Below, one piece after another: positions 16,340 to 24,608 of a stretch of DNA of 64,000 nt. The position numbers were made by a program, and so were the translations under genes. Every line of letters begins with the position of its first letter. Position 1 is the stretch's first letter. Source of the DNA: Brevibacillus aydinogluensis (GTDB taxonomy: Bacteria > Bacillota > Bacilli > Brevibacillales > Brevibacillaceae); NCBI RefSeq assembly GCF_031954365.1, contig NZ_JAUSVZ010000019.1; one strand, 5' to 3'. Under the pieces are notes generated by a model. It was not told where the DNA came from. It saw only the letters and a program-made list of their open reading frames with translations, and searched no databases.

Positions 16340-16897
16340 CTACTGCCAAGCAACCTCCTCAATGCATTCAGGGATATCATTTTTCGGGCTTCCAACAATT
16401 GTTGATACTGGATACGCTCTCATCTGATAGGCATCATATGGAACGAGCAGCGACTGCAGCAGATCGGCATCGTACTTTTCCCGGTCGAGCCAAATGCTTT
16501 CATCCTCCCGCCGCAGAATCACCGGCATCCGGTCGTGGATGTCAGCGACGACCTCATTGGGCCGGGTGGTAATGATCGTGCAGGTGTGAAGTTTCTGGCC
16601 GTCAGGCGCCGTCCACGTGTCAAACAGGCCGGCAAAGGCAAAGAGTTCTCCGTCCCGCATGGTAATTCGCATCGGCTGTTTTCCTTTGTCCATCTGCTTC
16701 CACTCGTAGAAGACGTCGGCGGGGAACATACAGCGCTTGCGTTCAAACAGTCTCCGAAAAGCTGGCTTCTCCTGCAGCGTTTCGGCGCACGCGTTGATCA
16801 TCTTGTAGCCGATTTTATCGTCCTGTGCCCATGATGGAACCAAGCTCCAACGCAATTGGCCGATTCTGCGGCGTTCACTGTCGGCAAATTAGATTGG
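16340..16897 (-). pseudogene. 5'-truncated SRAP (YedK/HMCES-type) gene
   Basis: The frame encodes about 170 residues of an SRAP protein: LRWSLVPSWA, MINACAETLQEKPAF, FYEWK with the catalytic Glu region, and DIHDRMPVIL with the conserved His. The catalytic Cys2 (MCGRF start) and roughly the first 50-60 residues are missing, and an in-frame TAA precedes the remnant. SRAP proteins crosslink abasic sites in single-stranded DNA through that cysteine, so the remnant should be inactive. Confidence 0.8.
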
Positions 16898-17006
16898 TTA
16901 TCTGTAAATCCAGCTGACATAACAGTTTTTGATTTTTTGTGTAATAATATGCTATATTATACAAAATACAGAAATTTCATATTGTTTAACAAGGAGGTTT
17001 TTGCTC

Positions 17007-17216
17007 ATGGACGTGATAATAATGAGTGTATTTTTTTTAGGATGGTTCGTTGTAACTGCGTTTATTGCGATAAATCCTGTTGGTGCTTGGGAACTATTCG
17101 GTAAATGGCAGGCGAGAAGTTACCCTTCGCAACAATACTTTTTCATACTGAGAGTCTTCGGAATTATTGGTTTTGTGCTGCCAATTATTTACTTAATTAG
17201 TCAATATTTCAATTAA
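17007..17216 (+). CDS. Small two-span membrane protein (DUF6199-like)
   Basis: A 69-residue protein with two hydrophobic segments (IIMSVFFLGWFVVTAFIAI and FFILRVFGIIGFVLPIIYLI). They are separated by a short polar loop with NPVGAWELFGKWQAR and SYPS. The start is set at ATG 17007 because caaggaggtttttgctc lies ahead; the longer frame would skip this ribosome site. The loop pattern resembles DUF6199 proteins, with moderate certainty. It stands alone between the SRAP relic and a convergent hypothetical gene. Confidence 0.7.
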   Translation: MDVIIMSVFFLGWFVVTAFIAINPVGAWELFGKWQARSYPSQQYFFILRVFGIIGFVLPIIYLISQYFN

Positions 17217-17250
17217 AAAGACGCGGAACAGGCCTCGTCTTTTGGTTTCT

Positions 17251-17910
17251 TTAGTAAGTGCTGCGTCCAGATTTTCTCCAAGAGTCATCACCATCGAAAT
17301 CAATTTCTGATCCGATTGAAACAATTCCATGAGATACAGAGAAAGAAATCGGTGGTGCATCGAATCCCCACGTGTGTGCATATTCAAAGGTAAGTTCACC
17401 ATCTGCACTATATTCATCTTCACCGTCACGTGGTGTCAAGATTACCCAAGCATTTCCCCTTTCATTGTCATCCTCAACTTCCATACCCATACCACCAATT
17501 TCATCCTCGACAATGGAGATATCACTGTCGGCACCCGTGGCATCAGCATAGGCTTCCTCGGTATCCCAGTTTACAACCCATCCGTCATCGGTACCATTAA
17601 ACAATTCGGTGTCATCCCATTCATAGTAGTAGTCAACTGTAATCCATTTGTAGCCACGTATCTTATCCCTACCGGGTATCACGTTGACCCACATGGTCAA
17701 ATCTGATTTATCTCCCCCTAAAGCGGACACTTCATTACTTGGTTCATAAAAACCGTCGTACTCAGTTTCAGTAAGTAACTCCATGGACTGTCTTCCGTTT
17801 TCTTCTGTTACTTTTTTGAACTTATAAACCTTCGATTTTTCTGGTTTCAGGCGGTTTTGCCGAAATGAACCCCCCTCCGCATAAGAGACGGGTCCCCCTC
17901 TATGGTTCAA
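17251..17910 (-). CDS. Hypothetical acidic protein
   Basis: A 219-residue, strongly acidic protein rich in Asp, Glu, Gly and aromatic residues (DDGWVVNWDTEEAYADATGADSD region). The beta-rich pattern suggests an extracellular or surface domain, but no signal peptide remains. The start is doubtful and the region upstream has no ribosome site, so the gene may be a 5'-truncated secreted protein. I do not recognise a family. Confidence 0.5.
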   Translation of the reverse strand: MNHRGGPVSYAEGGSFRQNRLKPEKSKVYKFKKVTEENGRQSMELLTETEYDGFYEPSNEVSALGGDKSDLTMWVNVIPGRDKIRGYKWITVDYYYEWDDTELFNGTDDGWVVNWDTEEAYADATGADSDISIVEDEIGGMGMEVEDDNERGNAWVILTPRDGEDEYSADGELTFEYAHTWGFDAPPISFSVSHGIVSIGSEIDFDGDDSWRKSGRSTY

Positions 17911-18058
17911 CTTTCCAGCCTAACCGCACCAAGTCCAAAGGTACATACACCTCGTCACCGTTGATTTGCCGATGAAGAATTGGCCGTTTGAATAGTTCTT
18001 CCAAGGATTTCTCTTCTCACTTTTTCGATATTGTAACGGAACATATTTTTCACCAGGC

Positions 18059-18111
18059 AGCACCTGATTTATCCATTCGCAAGCAAGAAAAATCCCCCGC
18101 CTGAGCGAGGG
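18059..18111. repeat. Direct repeat flanking the phospholipase D locus, copy 1
   Basis: agcacctgatttatccattc and following bases recur at 21944-21992, including a cccccgc...gcgaggg stem. The two copies bracket the split phospholipase gene. On the minus strand this copy also forms a terminator-like hairpin followed by attttt. Confidence 0.75.
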
Positions 18112-18119
18112 AATATTAC

Positions 18120-19000
18120 TCACTGCACGGTCAACGTAGCAGCTTGATAATTTACCGGCAGATAATCATATTGGTCCGACGCACTGCTCGTAACGGTCTC
18201 AACATACCACGTATAATCTCCTGCGATGGTTGGTGCCGTCCAGTTACTAAAAGTGAAGGTGACACTTTGATTCCCTAGTAATCCCGCGTTATTCAAATAA
18301 ACATAATTACCGGAAAAAGCTAACTTGCTGGTGAGATCAGTCCCGTCACTCTTAACTGCAGTAACTGTCGATGCCGTAGGATCTGGCCATTTTGGAGGCG
18401 CCATGACTTTTACCTTATTGATTGGGTATGTTGATGGAGCGCGCAATGTGACCTTAATGGTCTGTGTCGAGCCCGCCGGTACACTTGCTTTATCGATTGA
18501 AGCTGTTCCGCGTCCATAAGAACCACGAATCCGTAAAAACTCGTTGTAATATTTATCTGCAGTCGCTTTGTCACGAATGATCATTAAATTTTCGCTGTTC
18601 GAATCATTTGCATTTTCACTTGCGTTGAAAGAGCCAGTTGCGACAACGGCACTGGTATAGCCTTTGTCTGCGATCAACACCTTACTGTGCATTTTTCCTC
18701 CATATGGAACATCAGCAATACTCACCGGAATATCTGCATGAGCAAGGTAGGCAAATTCTCCGTAGGGACCGTTTGATCCATATTGACTGATATCAAAAAT
18801 TCCTTCCACGTTCACTCCACGATTTTTTGCGTTTATCAACGCTGTGCGCAAATTGTCATCAGTAAATGAGAAATAGTCAAAATACACATTGTGCTGCGCA
18901 TTGTTAACGATATTAATAAGCTGTTGGATCGGGTTATCCTCCGGTGCAAAATAAACTTCCACTGGGATACTGCCAGAAGATGTGTTTACGGTTACTTTTT
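18120..19000 (-). pseudogene. Secreted phospholipase D-like protein, C-terminal half (split by IS)
   Basis: This half carries the second HKD motif (MHSKVLIAD then GSFNAS) and a C-terminal Ig-like region with YPINKVKVMAPP. It has no ribosome site and lacks a signal peptide, because the 5' half lies beyond the insertion sequence at 21176-21761. Removing the element and one 5-bp duplication restores a continuous frame (TPDQ-QKVTVNTSSGSIPVEVY) of 488 codons. The ancestral protein was a secreted two-domain phospholipase D or nuclease. Confidence 0.9.
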
Positions 19001-19075
19001 GTTGGTGTCAACGCCGACTTAATTTTGACCCACCATCGCCGGTTTAGAATTGACCCACCCGGCGATTTTTGTTGG

Positions 19076-19843
19076 TTAGGTAGAAGAGGGGGAGCCGTAG
19101 GCTCCAGTCCTCATTTTTTCACGGAGTCGGTAACTGTTCCCCCTAATATTGACGATGTGGGAATGGTGTAAGAGCCGATCCAGAATAGCTGTAGCAAGTA
19201 TCGGATCGCCCATCAGTTCCCCCCATTCACCGAAACTCTTGTTGCTGGTCAACAGAATGCTCCCTCTCTCGTACCTTGCACTTACTACCTGGAAAAAGAG
19301 GTTGGCTGCCAAACTATCAAACGGTAGGTAACCAATTTCGTCAATAATCAGGAGTTTCGGTCGAATATAGATGCGGAGGCGTTTATCCAGCCTGTTTTCC
19401 GCGTAAGCTTTTCGCAGATCCTCGATGAGTTGCGAGAGACTGACAAAGTAAACGGATATGCCTTGCGAGATGGCTTCTACAGCCAACGCCACCGACAAAT
19501 GACTTTTTCCTACTCCGGGAGGCCCTAAGAACAAAACATTCTCGTGTCGGGTTACGAAAGTCATCGTGGCCAACTCTCGAATCATCCGTTCGTCAATGCT
19601 GGGTTGGAAAGAAAAATCGAACTCCTCCAGTGTTTTTCGGTAAGGCAAGTGTGCGAGTTTGGTACGTACCTCCATATTCCGTTTCTGGCGTTCTGCTATC
19701 TCTGCATCAAGGAGCATGTTGAGAAAGGACAGATAGGTGGGCTGTCCATGACTTGCCGCTTCCAAATGAGCATCCAAGAGGAGAGCTGCTTGTTGAAGCC
19801 CAAGTTCCTCGAGACGTAGCCGTGCCTGTTCCAGTTCGATCAT
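19076..19843 (-). CDS. istB: IstB-like transposition ATPase
   Basis: A 255-residue AAA+ ATPase of the IstB/DnaC group, with Walker A GPPGVGKSHLS near residue 107 and Walker B LLIIDEIGYLPFD near 170. It loads or stimulates the IstA transposase at target DNA. The start ATG overlaps the istA stop in the ATGA form typical of IS21 elements. Full length, no lesions seen. Confidence 0.95.
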   Translation of the reverse strand: MIELEQARLRLEELGLQQAALLLDAHLEAASHGQPTYLSFLNMLLDAEIAERQKRNMEVRTKLAHLPYRKTLEEFDFSFQPSIDERMIRELATMTFVTRHENVLFLGPPGVGKSHLSVALAVEAISQGISVYFVSLSQLIEDLRKAYAENRLDKRLRIYIRPKLLIIDEIGYLPFDSLAANLFFQVVSARYERGSILLTSNKSFGEWGELMGDPILATAILDRLLHHSHIVNIRGNSYRLREKMRTGAYGSPSST

Positions 19844-21063
19844 GCTCCCACCCCTGTTAGCTGCTCATAGACATCCAGCGAACGCACTTCCACTTGCTGC
19901 GATGAAATCTGTTGGGCTTGCGGACGTGGATAAGCATAACCTTGAGCGGTCGTAAGACCTGCATACTGGTTTTCGCAAAAAACAGTTGCACGGGAGCGAT
20001 AGACCTTTTGGTGTCGGGAAATACATGTGCCGTCGGCCCAGATTTCCACCCACCCATTCACTTCTCGCACGGTTACCTCACGTCCACTGTGCCTCCATGG
20101 AACCCCATATCGCACACCATCGTAGCTAACAAATCCATCTCGGCTGACCTGTCTGGGTTCATACAGGTATTTTTCCCACCGATCGAAAGAAGGGATAGGC
20201 GACAGATCCTCCTTACGGAGTCTGTCGGTGGGACGTTCGCCGGTTGTTCCATGAATGCGACGGTTAATCTTATCGCACCAGAAAAGGGCTTGTTGATTGA
20301 GATCCTGTAAATCAACGAAGCGTTTGCCAGGAAGAAAGTTGTATTTTACGTAATGAACGCCTCGTTCCACTTTCCCCTTTGTTTCGGGGCGGCGGACTTT
20401 ACATACTTTTGGAACAAGCCCAATTGCCGCAGCAAAGTCGGCAAAAAGGGAATGCCAGCGGGGTTTTCGATCGTCTCCCATACCAAGTACGACTGTTTTC
20501 ATCTGATCAGTCAGCATTACCTTTGGGATGCCCCCAAAATATTCAAAAGCATGAATCAAGCAACGAAGAAAGCTGTAGATGTCACAACGTTTTGTAAACT
20601 CGATATACGTAGCACGAGAGTACCCCAATACCATGACAAATACCGGCACTTTCCGGACGTTACCGTCCTGATCTACGTATTCGCACAGTCCCCAGTCAAC
20701 CTGGGCGTATTCACCAGGGTTCGTCTCGTAACGAAGAACAGCGGGAACTTGTTTGGGAGGACGAAAGGCCTTCACATAGTCTTTCAGGATGGTGCGTCCA
20801 CCGGTGTATCCCTTTTCTTGTAGAAGCTCGAATAAAACCTCGCAGTTATAGATACCTTCTTGAAGCCGTTCCTGCAGGAACGGTTTAAACGGATCAAGCT
20901 TGGAACCACGAGATTTACGGGTTCCCTTTTCGGGGGTGAATTGACCCCGGAGATATCGGCGAACTGTATTTCGAGAATGCCCGGTTTGACGGGCAATTTC
21001 ACGAATACTCTTGCCTTCTGCCCTCATGGTATGTAACGATATCACTATCCCACTCCTTAGCAT
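19840..21063 (-). CDS. istA: IstA-like DDE transposase
   Basis: A 407-residue IS21 transposase. The N-terminal helix-turn-helix (REIARQTGHSRNTVRRYLRG) is followed by a DDE catalytic core with D in QVDWG, D in MLTDQMK and E in KGKVERGVHYVK, then a C-terminal beta domain. I place the start at ATG 21063 behind ggaggga instead of the longer frame reaching 21156. It appears intact. Confidence 0.95.
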   Translation of the reverse strand: MLRSGIVISLHTMRAEGKSIREIARQTGHSRNTVRRYLRGQFTPEKGTRKSRGSKLDPFKPFLQERLQEGIYNCEVLFELLQEKGYTGGRTILKDYVKAFRPPKQVPAVLRYETNPGEYAQVDWGLCEYVDQDGNVRKVPVFVMVLGYSRATYIEFTKRCDIYSFLRCLIHAFEYFGGIPKVMLTDQMKTVVLGMGDDRKPRWHSLFADFAAAIGLVPKVCKVRRPETKGKVERGVHYVKYNFLPGKRFVDLQDLNQQALFWCDKINRRIHGTTGERPTDRLRKEDLSPIPSFDRWEKYLYEPRQVSRDGFVSYDGVRYGVPWRHSGREVTVREVNGWVEIWADGTCISRHQKVYRSRATVFCENQYAGLTTAQGYAYPRPQAQQISSQQVEVRSLDVYEQLTGVGA

Positions 21064-21175
21064 GTGTCTCCCTCCGAAGTTGTCTTGGCGGACTATTTTC
21101 GAAGGGGATATATTCGCTAAGGGTGGGTCATTTTCATTCCGGCGAACCTGGGTCAATTATATCCCGGCGGTGACA

Positions 21176-21761
21176 GTTGGTCTGGAGTGGATGGAGATGC
21201 CGTTTTGGTAAACTGTCCGTAGACAAACATTTCCTCAAAGTCAGTTTTATAGATGTTTGCCAAACTAGAGGATTCCCAAAGAATGGTGTTGTTATAGTTA
21301 TTCGCGTTGTCTGTATCTGTTACGTTTGCACTTCCCATCCAAACCTTTTGACCATCAATGATCGCGTATTTATTGTGCATAATCGCACTACGGTTATCAC
21401 CTTTTACGTTGATTCCCGCAGCAATAAGTTGTTGGGTAAAAGAGTTGTTTATGTAGTCAGTGTCCGTCATGATCCGAATCGCAACACCACGATTCTTTGC
21501 ACGAATGAGAGCATCCACGATCGGCTGGTATCGTATTTCGTAAAATGCGGCATCAATGGTATTCGTTGCACCATCGATCACTGAAACAAACGAGTCAACG
21601 ACATTGGTACCTAATCCAGGCCCAAATTGAACCGTTTGGCTGTCATAGGTGACTGCTTCCGCTGGTTGATAACTGACTGTGGCTCCAAGCAGTAGCACTA
21701 ATGCAAATGTTACTGAAGAAAGTTTGCGAAACCATGTTGTGCTAAAAATAAAAATCCCCAC
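21176..21761 (-). pseudogene. Secreted phospholipase D-like protein, N-terminal half (split by IS)
   Basis: It starts with a signal peptide (basic WFRK, hydrophobic SVTFALVLLLGATVS, then AEA cleavage region). The first HKD motif follows: HNKYAIIDG then GSANVT. The frame runs into the insertion sequence after STPDQ and would stop a few codons inside it. With the 3' half at 18120-19000 it forms one former gene. A truncated secreted single-HKD product is possible but is unlikely to be active. Confidence 0.9.
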
Positions 21762-21943
21762 CTTTTTTGAAAATGTGATATGTGAAAACTACATACCACT
21801 TCCAATCATAAGATGGGAATTTTAATTTTATGTGCTGCTCTGTGTAAAAAACAACGAAAAAATGAACATCGTTTTTTGTTCCAATTCAAAGTAGCGGACC
21901 GGTGTTGGTTTGTAGAGAGGATCATCTACTGCAGGGTTGCAAC

Positions 21944-21992
21944 AGCACCTGATTTATCCATTCGCAAGAAAAATCCCCCGCCGCAGCGAGGG
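21944..21992. repeat. Direct repeat flanking the phospholipase D locus, copy 2
   Basis: Second copy of the roughly 50-bp sequence at 18059-18111, four bases shorter in the middle, upstream of the phospholipase gene start. Confidence 0.75.
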
Positions 21993-22050
21993 AAGTGTTG
22001 AAGGAGGTATGCCTTTGATTATTTTCGCCAAACCGTCTGTTATTTAGTAT

Positions 22051-22926
22051 CTATGCTGAAATATGCTTCGTTAGGACAAAATCCACGAAGACCGGTGATC
22101 GAAGCATCCCGCTCCTGGTCCAGTTCCGGAATTTCACCGTGGCCCGCAACCGGGGCTCAAGGTAAACGAAGTCTTTGTCTTCCCCGGTCACCAGTTGCTT
22201 ACAGACACCATAGAACGCCTGCTTGTGGATGGGCGGTACTCCTAGTTCGATGATTCCCGCCGGCCGTAAACGTCCGGAGAAGTCGGCCACCGCCACTAGC
22301 CAACCAAATTCCCTCTTTCGATAGCCAGTGATATAGACGTCAGCATACTGGTAGTTAATCACCTTCAACCAGTCCGCAGATCGCCTGCCAACATAAACGC
22401 TGTCTTTCCTCTTGCAAACGATGCCTTCCATGTCGTTCTGCTTGATGGCATCGAACAAAGCAGTTCCCTCTTTCTCGAAGAAATGGATCTTGCTAACGGT
22501 CGTCGTGTCCTGCAGAACGTGGTCAAGGATTTCCTTTCGCTGCAGCAACGGTAGCCCGCGAAGGTCACGCCCGTTGTAATAGAGGATGTCAAACACCATG
22601 TACCCGACCGGCTGCCGATTGATCGCCGCTTCGATCTTGTCGGCCCCTTTAGTATGAAACCGGTTCATCACCAGTTCAAAGTCTATCTGGCCGTGCTGAT
22701 TGACGCAAAATACCTCACCGTCCAGGATCACGTCTCCATCCAGCGGGACACTGTGCAACTCAGGGTATTGCCCAGTGCATTCGTTCTGATGCCGTGTATA
22801 GAGCTTGGTTACCCCGTCCATCTTGCTAAACAACAAACGGTGGCCGTCGATCTTGGGTTCGTATATCCATCTTGCGTCATCAAAAGGCCCGTCAACTTGA
22901 TTCAGCAGCATCGGAGATATAAACAT
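22051..22926 (-). CDS. ATP-dependent DNA ligase (LigD ligase-domain type)
   Basis: A 291-residue ligase. The adenylation motif EPKIDGHR sits near residue 23, followed by further nucleotidyltransferase motifs (DGEVFCVN, MVFDILYYNG, EGIVCKR, ADWLKVI). Residues from about 205 form an OB fold. It matches stand-alone ATP ligases of the LigD domain class found in Bacillus and its phages. It is the last gene of a three-gene minus-strand unit behind an SOS-type box, 56 bases after the YolD-like gene, so DNA-damage induction is inferred. Confidence 0.9.
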   Translation of the reverse strand: MFISPMLLNQVDGPFDDARWIYEPKIDGHRLLFSKMDGVTKLYTRHQNECTGQYPELHSVPLDGDVILDGEVFCVNQHGQIDFELVMNRFHTKGADKIEAAINRQPVGYMVFDILYYNGRDLRGLPLLQRKEILDHVLQDTTTVSKIHFFEKEGTALFDAIKQNDMEGIVCKRKDSVYVGRRSADWLKVINYQYADVYITGYRKREFGWLVAVADFSGRLRPAGIIELGVPPIHKQAFYGVCKQLVTGEDKDFVYLEPRLRATVKFRNWTRSGMLRSPVFVDFVLTKHISA

Positions 22927-22982
22927 TATTAAGCATCACCGATATAATTGTATCAATCATATCGGCTATACTTTTCTGGTAA

Positions 22983-23324
22983 TTATTTCATCACACTTAC
23001 GACATCTTCTACCCGAATCCAAACCGATTCCCAATCACTGACCAACTGGAACCGTCGTTTGTCCGCGTCAATCTCCTTTACTACGCCCCAGGCTGTCTCG
23101 TACACGCCAAGGCCACGGCTCACCTCACGAAACCACTTAACGGTAATCGCGTAGTCGTATTGCGTCGAGTCATATATACGAAAACAGTTCTCGTCATAGT
23201 CTATCTCGTCGATAACCGGACGCTCTACCAAGTCTCTTTCTGCATTCATCCGCTGAATCTCTGCTTTATGTTCCGGCAATACCATTCGCATTGAACCGAA
23301 CAAGTCATCTATCTTCCGACCCAT
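22983..23324 (-). CDS. YolD-like protein
   Basis: A 113-residue protein with the YolD-family features: an N-terminal basic GRKIDDLFGSMRMVLPEHKAEI and a C-terminal beta domain ending VWIRVEDVVSVMK. YolD-like genes commonly accompany Y-family polymerases in SOS operons. I set the start at ATG 23324 because aaggagacaacaag precedes it; the longer open frame has no ribosome site. It overlaps the preceding winged-helix gene by 16 bases, showing translational coupling. No polymerase gene is present here. Confidence 0.85.
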   Translation of the reverse strand: MGRKIDDLFGSMRMVLPEHKAEIQRMNAERDLVERPVIDEIDYDENCFRIYDSTQYDYAITVKWFREVSRGLGVYETAWGVVKEIDADKRRFQLVSDWESVWIRVEDVVSVMK

Positions 23325-23551
23325 CTTGTTGTCTCCTTCCGTTCCCATGCTTCCAGCAGCTTGATGTCGTCCGGGCGTGAACGATCCCATTCGATATACT
23401 CTTTGCGGGCCAACGCAGCCAGTACCTCTATCACGCCGTTGCGACTTCGCCCGGTTTTGACGCACAGCTCATCCACTGTCGGCGTGCGCCGACGACCAAC
23501 GGAAAAGTTAGCAATGATGCGCAGAACCTTTCGCTCGATGTCAGACAGCAT
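23309..23551 (-). CDS. Winged-helix DNA-binding protein of the SOS module (copy 1)
   Basis: An 80-residue helix-turn-helix protein (MLSDIERKVLRIIANFSVGR, then TVDELCVKTGRSRNGVIEVLAALARKEYI). It starts just downstream of a consensus LexA box and overlaps yolD. A near-identical but frameshifted copy lies at 35.7-36.0 kb. The name is structural only; it may regulate the DNA repair genes behind it. Confidence 0.82.
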   Translation of the reverse strand: MLSDIERKVLRIIANFSVGRRRTPTVDELCVKTGRSRNGVIEVLAALARKEYIEWDRSRPDDIKLLEAWERKETTRWVGR

Positions 23552-23572
23552 GGAAGCTCACTCCCAATAATA

Positions 23573-23586
23573 CGAACATTTGTTTG
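23573..23586. promoter_or_regulatory. LexA/DinR (SOS) box, copy 1
   Basis: cgaacatttgtttg fits the Bacillus-type CGAAC-N4-GTTYG consensus. It lies 22 bases upstream of the winged-helix gene start. SOS control of winged-helix, yolD and ligase genes is inferred. Confidence 0.8.
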
Positions 23587-23616
23587 CATTATATACGAAC
23601 AAGAGAAGAACATGCA

Positions 23617-23652
23617 AATAAAAAATGCCCCGCCTTTAGTGGAGCATCGGCC
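23617..23652 (-). terminator. Terminator upstream of the SOS promoter, copy 1
   Basis: On the minus strand atgctcc-actaaaggc-ggggcat is followed by ttttttatttg. It would insulate the SOS unit from transcription of the MarR relic. Confidence 0.7.
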
Positions 23653-23748
23653 AATTAACTTCCCCGACCTAACAGTTTTGGAGCAAATCCAGGGGTACTT
23701 TGTTGTGACATCTATTCCTGATGTCTCAGCACTCTGTTGAATGGATGT

Positions 23749-23934
23749 CTAATGGTGACGGTTGATTTCATATAGAATGTGGCTTTGCGCGACCGATACC
23801 TCAATTCCATCCACTGAACAACAGTTCTTATTTAAAAGTCCAATACGCCGAGTCATCGTCTGTACAATTTCGTGTATATTTTCCTTCTCCTCACTTCTTA
23901 CCACATTTATACACCTGTTATTTGCAGCAAGCAT
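23749..23934 (-). pseudogene. Truncated MarR-family gene
   Basis: The frame encodes HEIVQTMTRRIGLLNKNCCS and then EVSVAQSHILYEINRHH before a stop. This matches the first 45 residues of the intact MarR-type regulator at 30686-31135 (LFQIMTRRFGFLNKYCCIS, EISLIQSHILYEIERQH). The DNA-binding helix-turn-helix and C-terminus are absent. A degenerate copy of the TTGCA...TGCAA operator remains upstream at 23964. Confidence 0.8.
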
Positions 23935-23963
23935 TTTTTATCAAAAAAATTTGATGTTTCCTA

Positions 23964-23976
23964 TTGCATTTTGGAA
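23964..23976. promoter_or_regulatory. Degenerate MarR-type operator
   Basis: ttgcattttggaa differs at one base from the perfect palindrome ttgcattttgcaa found at 30637 and 31155. It is the operator relic of the truncated marR gene. Confidence 0.6.
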
Positions 23977-23996
23977 AAATGAGGAGTATAGTAACA

Positions 23997-24016
23997 TCAT
24001 CAAGAAAAATTGATGA
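23997..24016. promoter_or_regulatory. ArsR-type operator upstream of arsR copy 1
   Basis: TCATCAA-N6-TTGATGA is a perfect 7-bp inverted repeat 11 bases ahead of the ArsR start. Related repeats occur at 24375-24416. Confidence 0.75.
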
Positions 24017-24027
24017 AGGTGACACAC

Positions 24028-24357
24028 ATGATAAAAGAGCTGCCGATCCTACATACCAACAATGATGCTGTCTTTGAGCGGTACGAAGCAAAGTTTAAAG
24101 CTCTTGCAGATAAGAAGCGACTTCAGATTATGTATGAGCTAACCCAGAAAGGCAAAGTTTGTGTATGCGATTTGACGGAGATTGTAGATATGGCACAATC
24201 CAAACTTTCCTACCATCTGAAGATCCTTTTGGATGCAAACTTGATCATGAAAGAGACAGATGGTACCATGAACTACTACTCCTTAAATCCAGACGAAGTG
24301 AATCATCTTCTCTCTGAAGAGCTTTGCTGCATCTTCCGCCGCAACAACTGCTGCTAA
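24028..24357 (+). CDS. arsR: ArsR-family metalloregulator (copy 1)
   Basis: A 109-residue ArsR/SmtB winged-helix repressor. The metal site is VCVCDLTEIV (two cysteines in the recognition-helix region), followed by the SKLSYHLKILLDANLI DNA-binding pair. More cysteines end the protein (ELCCIFRRNNCC). The start is placed at ATG 24028 behind gaaggtg; an upstream TTG-ATG lies inside the operator palindrome. It precedes a small Cys-ending protein and a peptidase gene and probably represses them until trivalent arsenic or antimony binds. Confidence 0.9.
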   Translation: MIKELPILHTNNDAVFERYEAKFKALADKKRLQIMYELTQKGKVCVCDLTEIVDMAQSKLSYHLKILLDANLIMKETDGTMNYYSLNPDEVNHLLSEELCCIFRRNNCC

Positions 24358-24374
24358 TTCTTTTTTTCTTCACT

Positions 24375-24416
24375 TCATCAATTTTTTTTGATAAATTCAT
24401 CAAAAAATATTGATAA
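24375..24416. promoter_or_regulatory. Second cluster of TCATCAA/TTGAT(G/A)A operator-like repeats
   Basis: tcatcaatttttttt-ttgata and tcatcaaaaaatattgataa lie between arsR and the next small gene. They repeat the half-sites of the operator at 23997, so the downstream genes may have their own ArsR-controlled promoter. Confidence 0.65.
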
Positions 24417-24430
24417 AGGAGCTGATTCTT

Positions 24431-24598
24431 GTGATTTACAATGATGTACTGGCTCAAATGCTTTATGAAGATCAAAAAAGAAAACTGAATTTCATCACAA
24501 TGAAAGGATGGCAGTTGCACAGAGAAGAGCTAACACAAGCGGAAACACCAAGCCAAATAAAAACAACCATCCAAGTTCATCAATGTGCTACTTGCTAG
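24431..24598 (+). CDS. Small protein with Cys-ending tail in the ars locus
   Basis: A 55-residue protein starting at GTG 24431 behind aaaggagc. It is hydrophilic, helical (NDVLAQMLYEDQKRKLNFIT) and ends HQCATC, a CxxC. It sits between arsR and the M28 peptidase gene, whose start follows within 11 bases. I do not recognise a family; metal or arsenite binding by the terminal cysteines is a guess from context. Confidence 0.5.
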   Translation: MIYNDVLAQMLYEDQKRKLNFITMKGWQLHREELTQAETPSQIKTTIQVHQCATC

Positions 24599-24608
24599 GG
24601 AGATACCC

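Larger units (their letters stand above)
19006..21175 (-). mobile_element. Intact IS21-family insertion sequence with 5-bp target duplication
   Basis: A 2170-bp element with ends tgtcaacgccg and, inverted, tgtcaccgccg, each followed by repeated ttgacccac-type subterminal blocks. It encodes istA and istB overlapping by 4 bases. The 5-bp direct repeat gttgg flanks it at 19001-19005 and 21176-21180. It interrupts the phospholipase D gene. Intact genes, ends and duplication indicate recent transposition. Confidence 0.95.
23342..23695. repeat. Duplicated SOS module, copy 1 (copy 2 at 35761-36115)
   Basis: About 350 bases recur at 35.8-36.1 kb with roughly 80 percent identity by eye. They include the winged-helix gene, LexA box, spacer and upstream hairpin. 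The hairpin stem in copy 2 carries compensating changes. Confidence 0.85.

Noticed and set aside
17920..18123. 67-residue minus-strand frame
   Set aside because: It spans the flanking direct repeat and terminator of the phospholipase locus; no ribosome site or motif.
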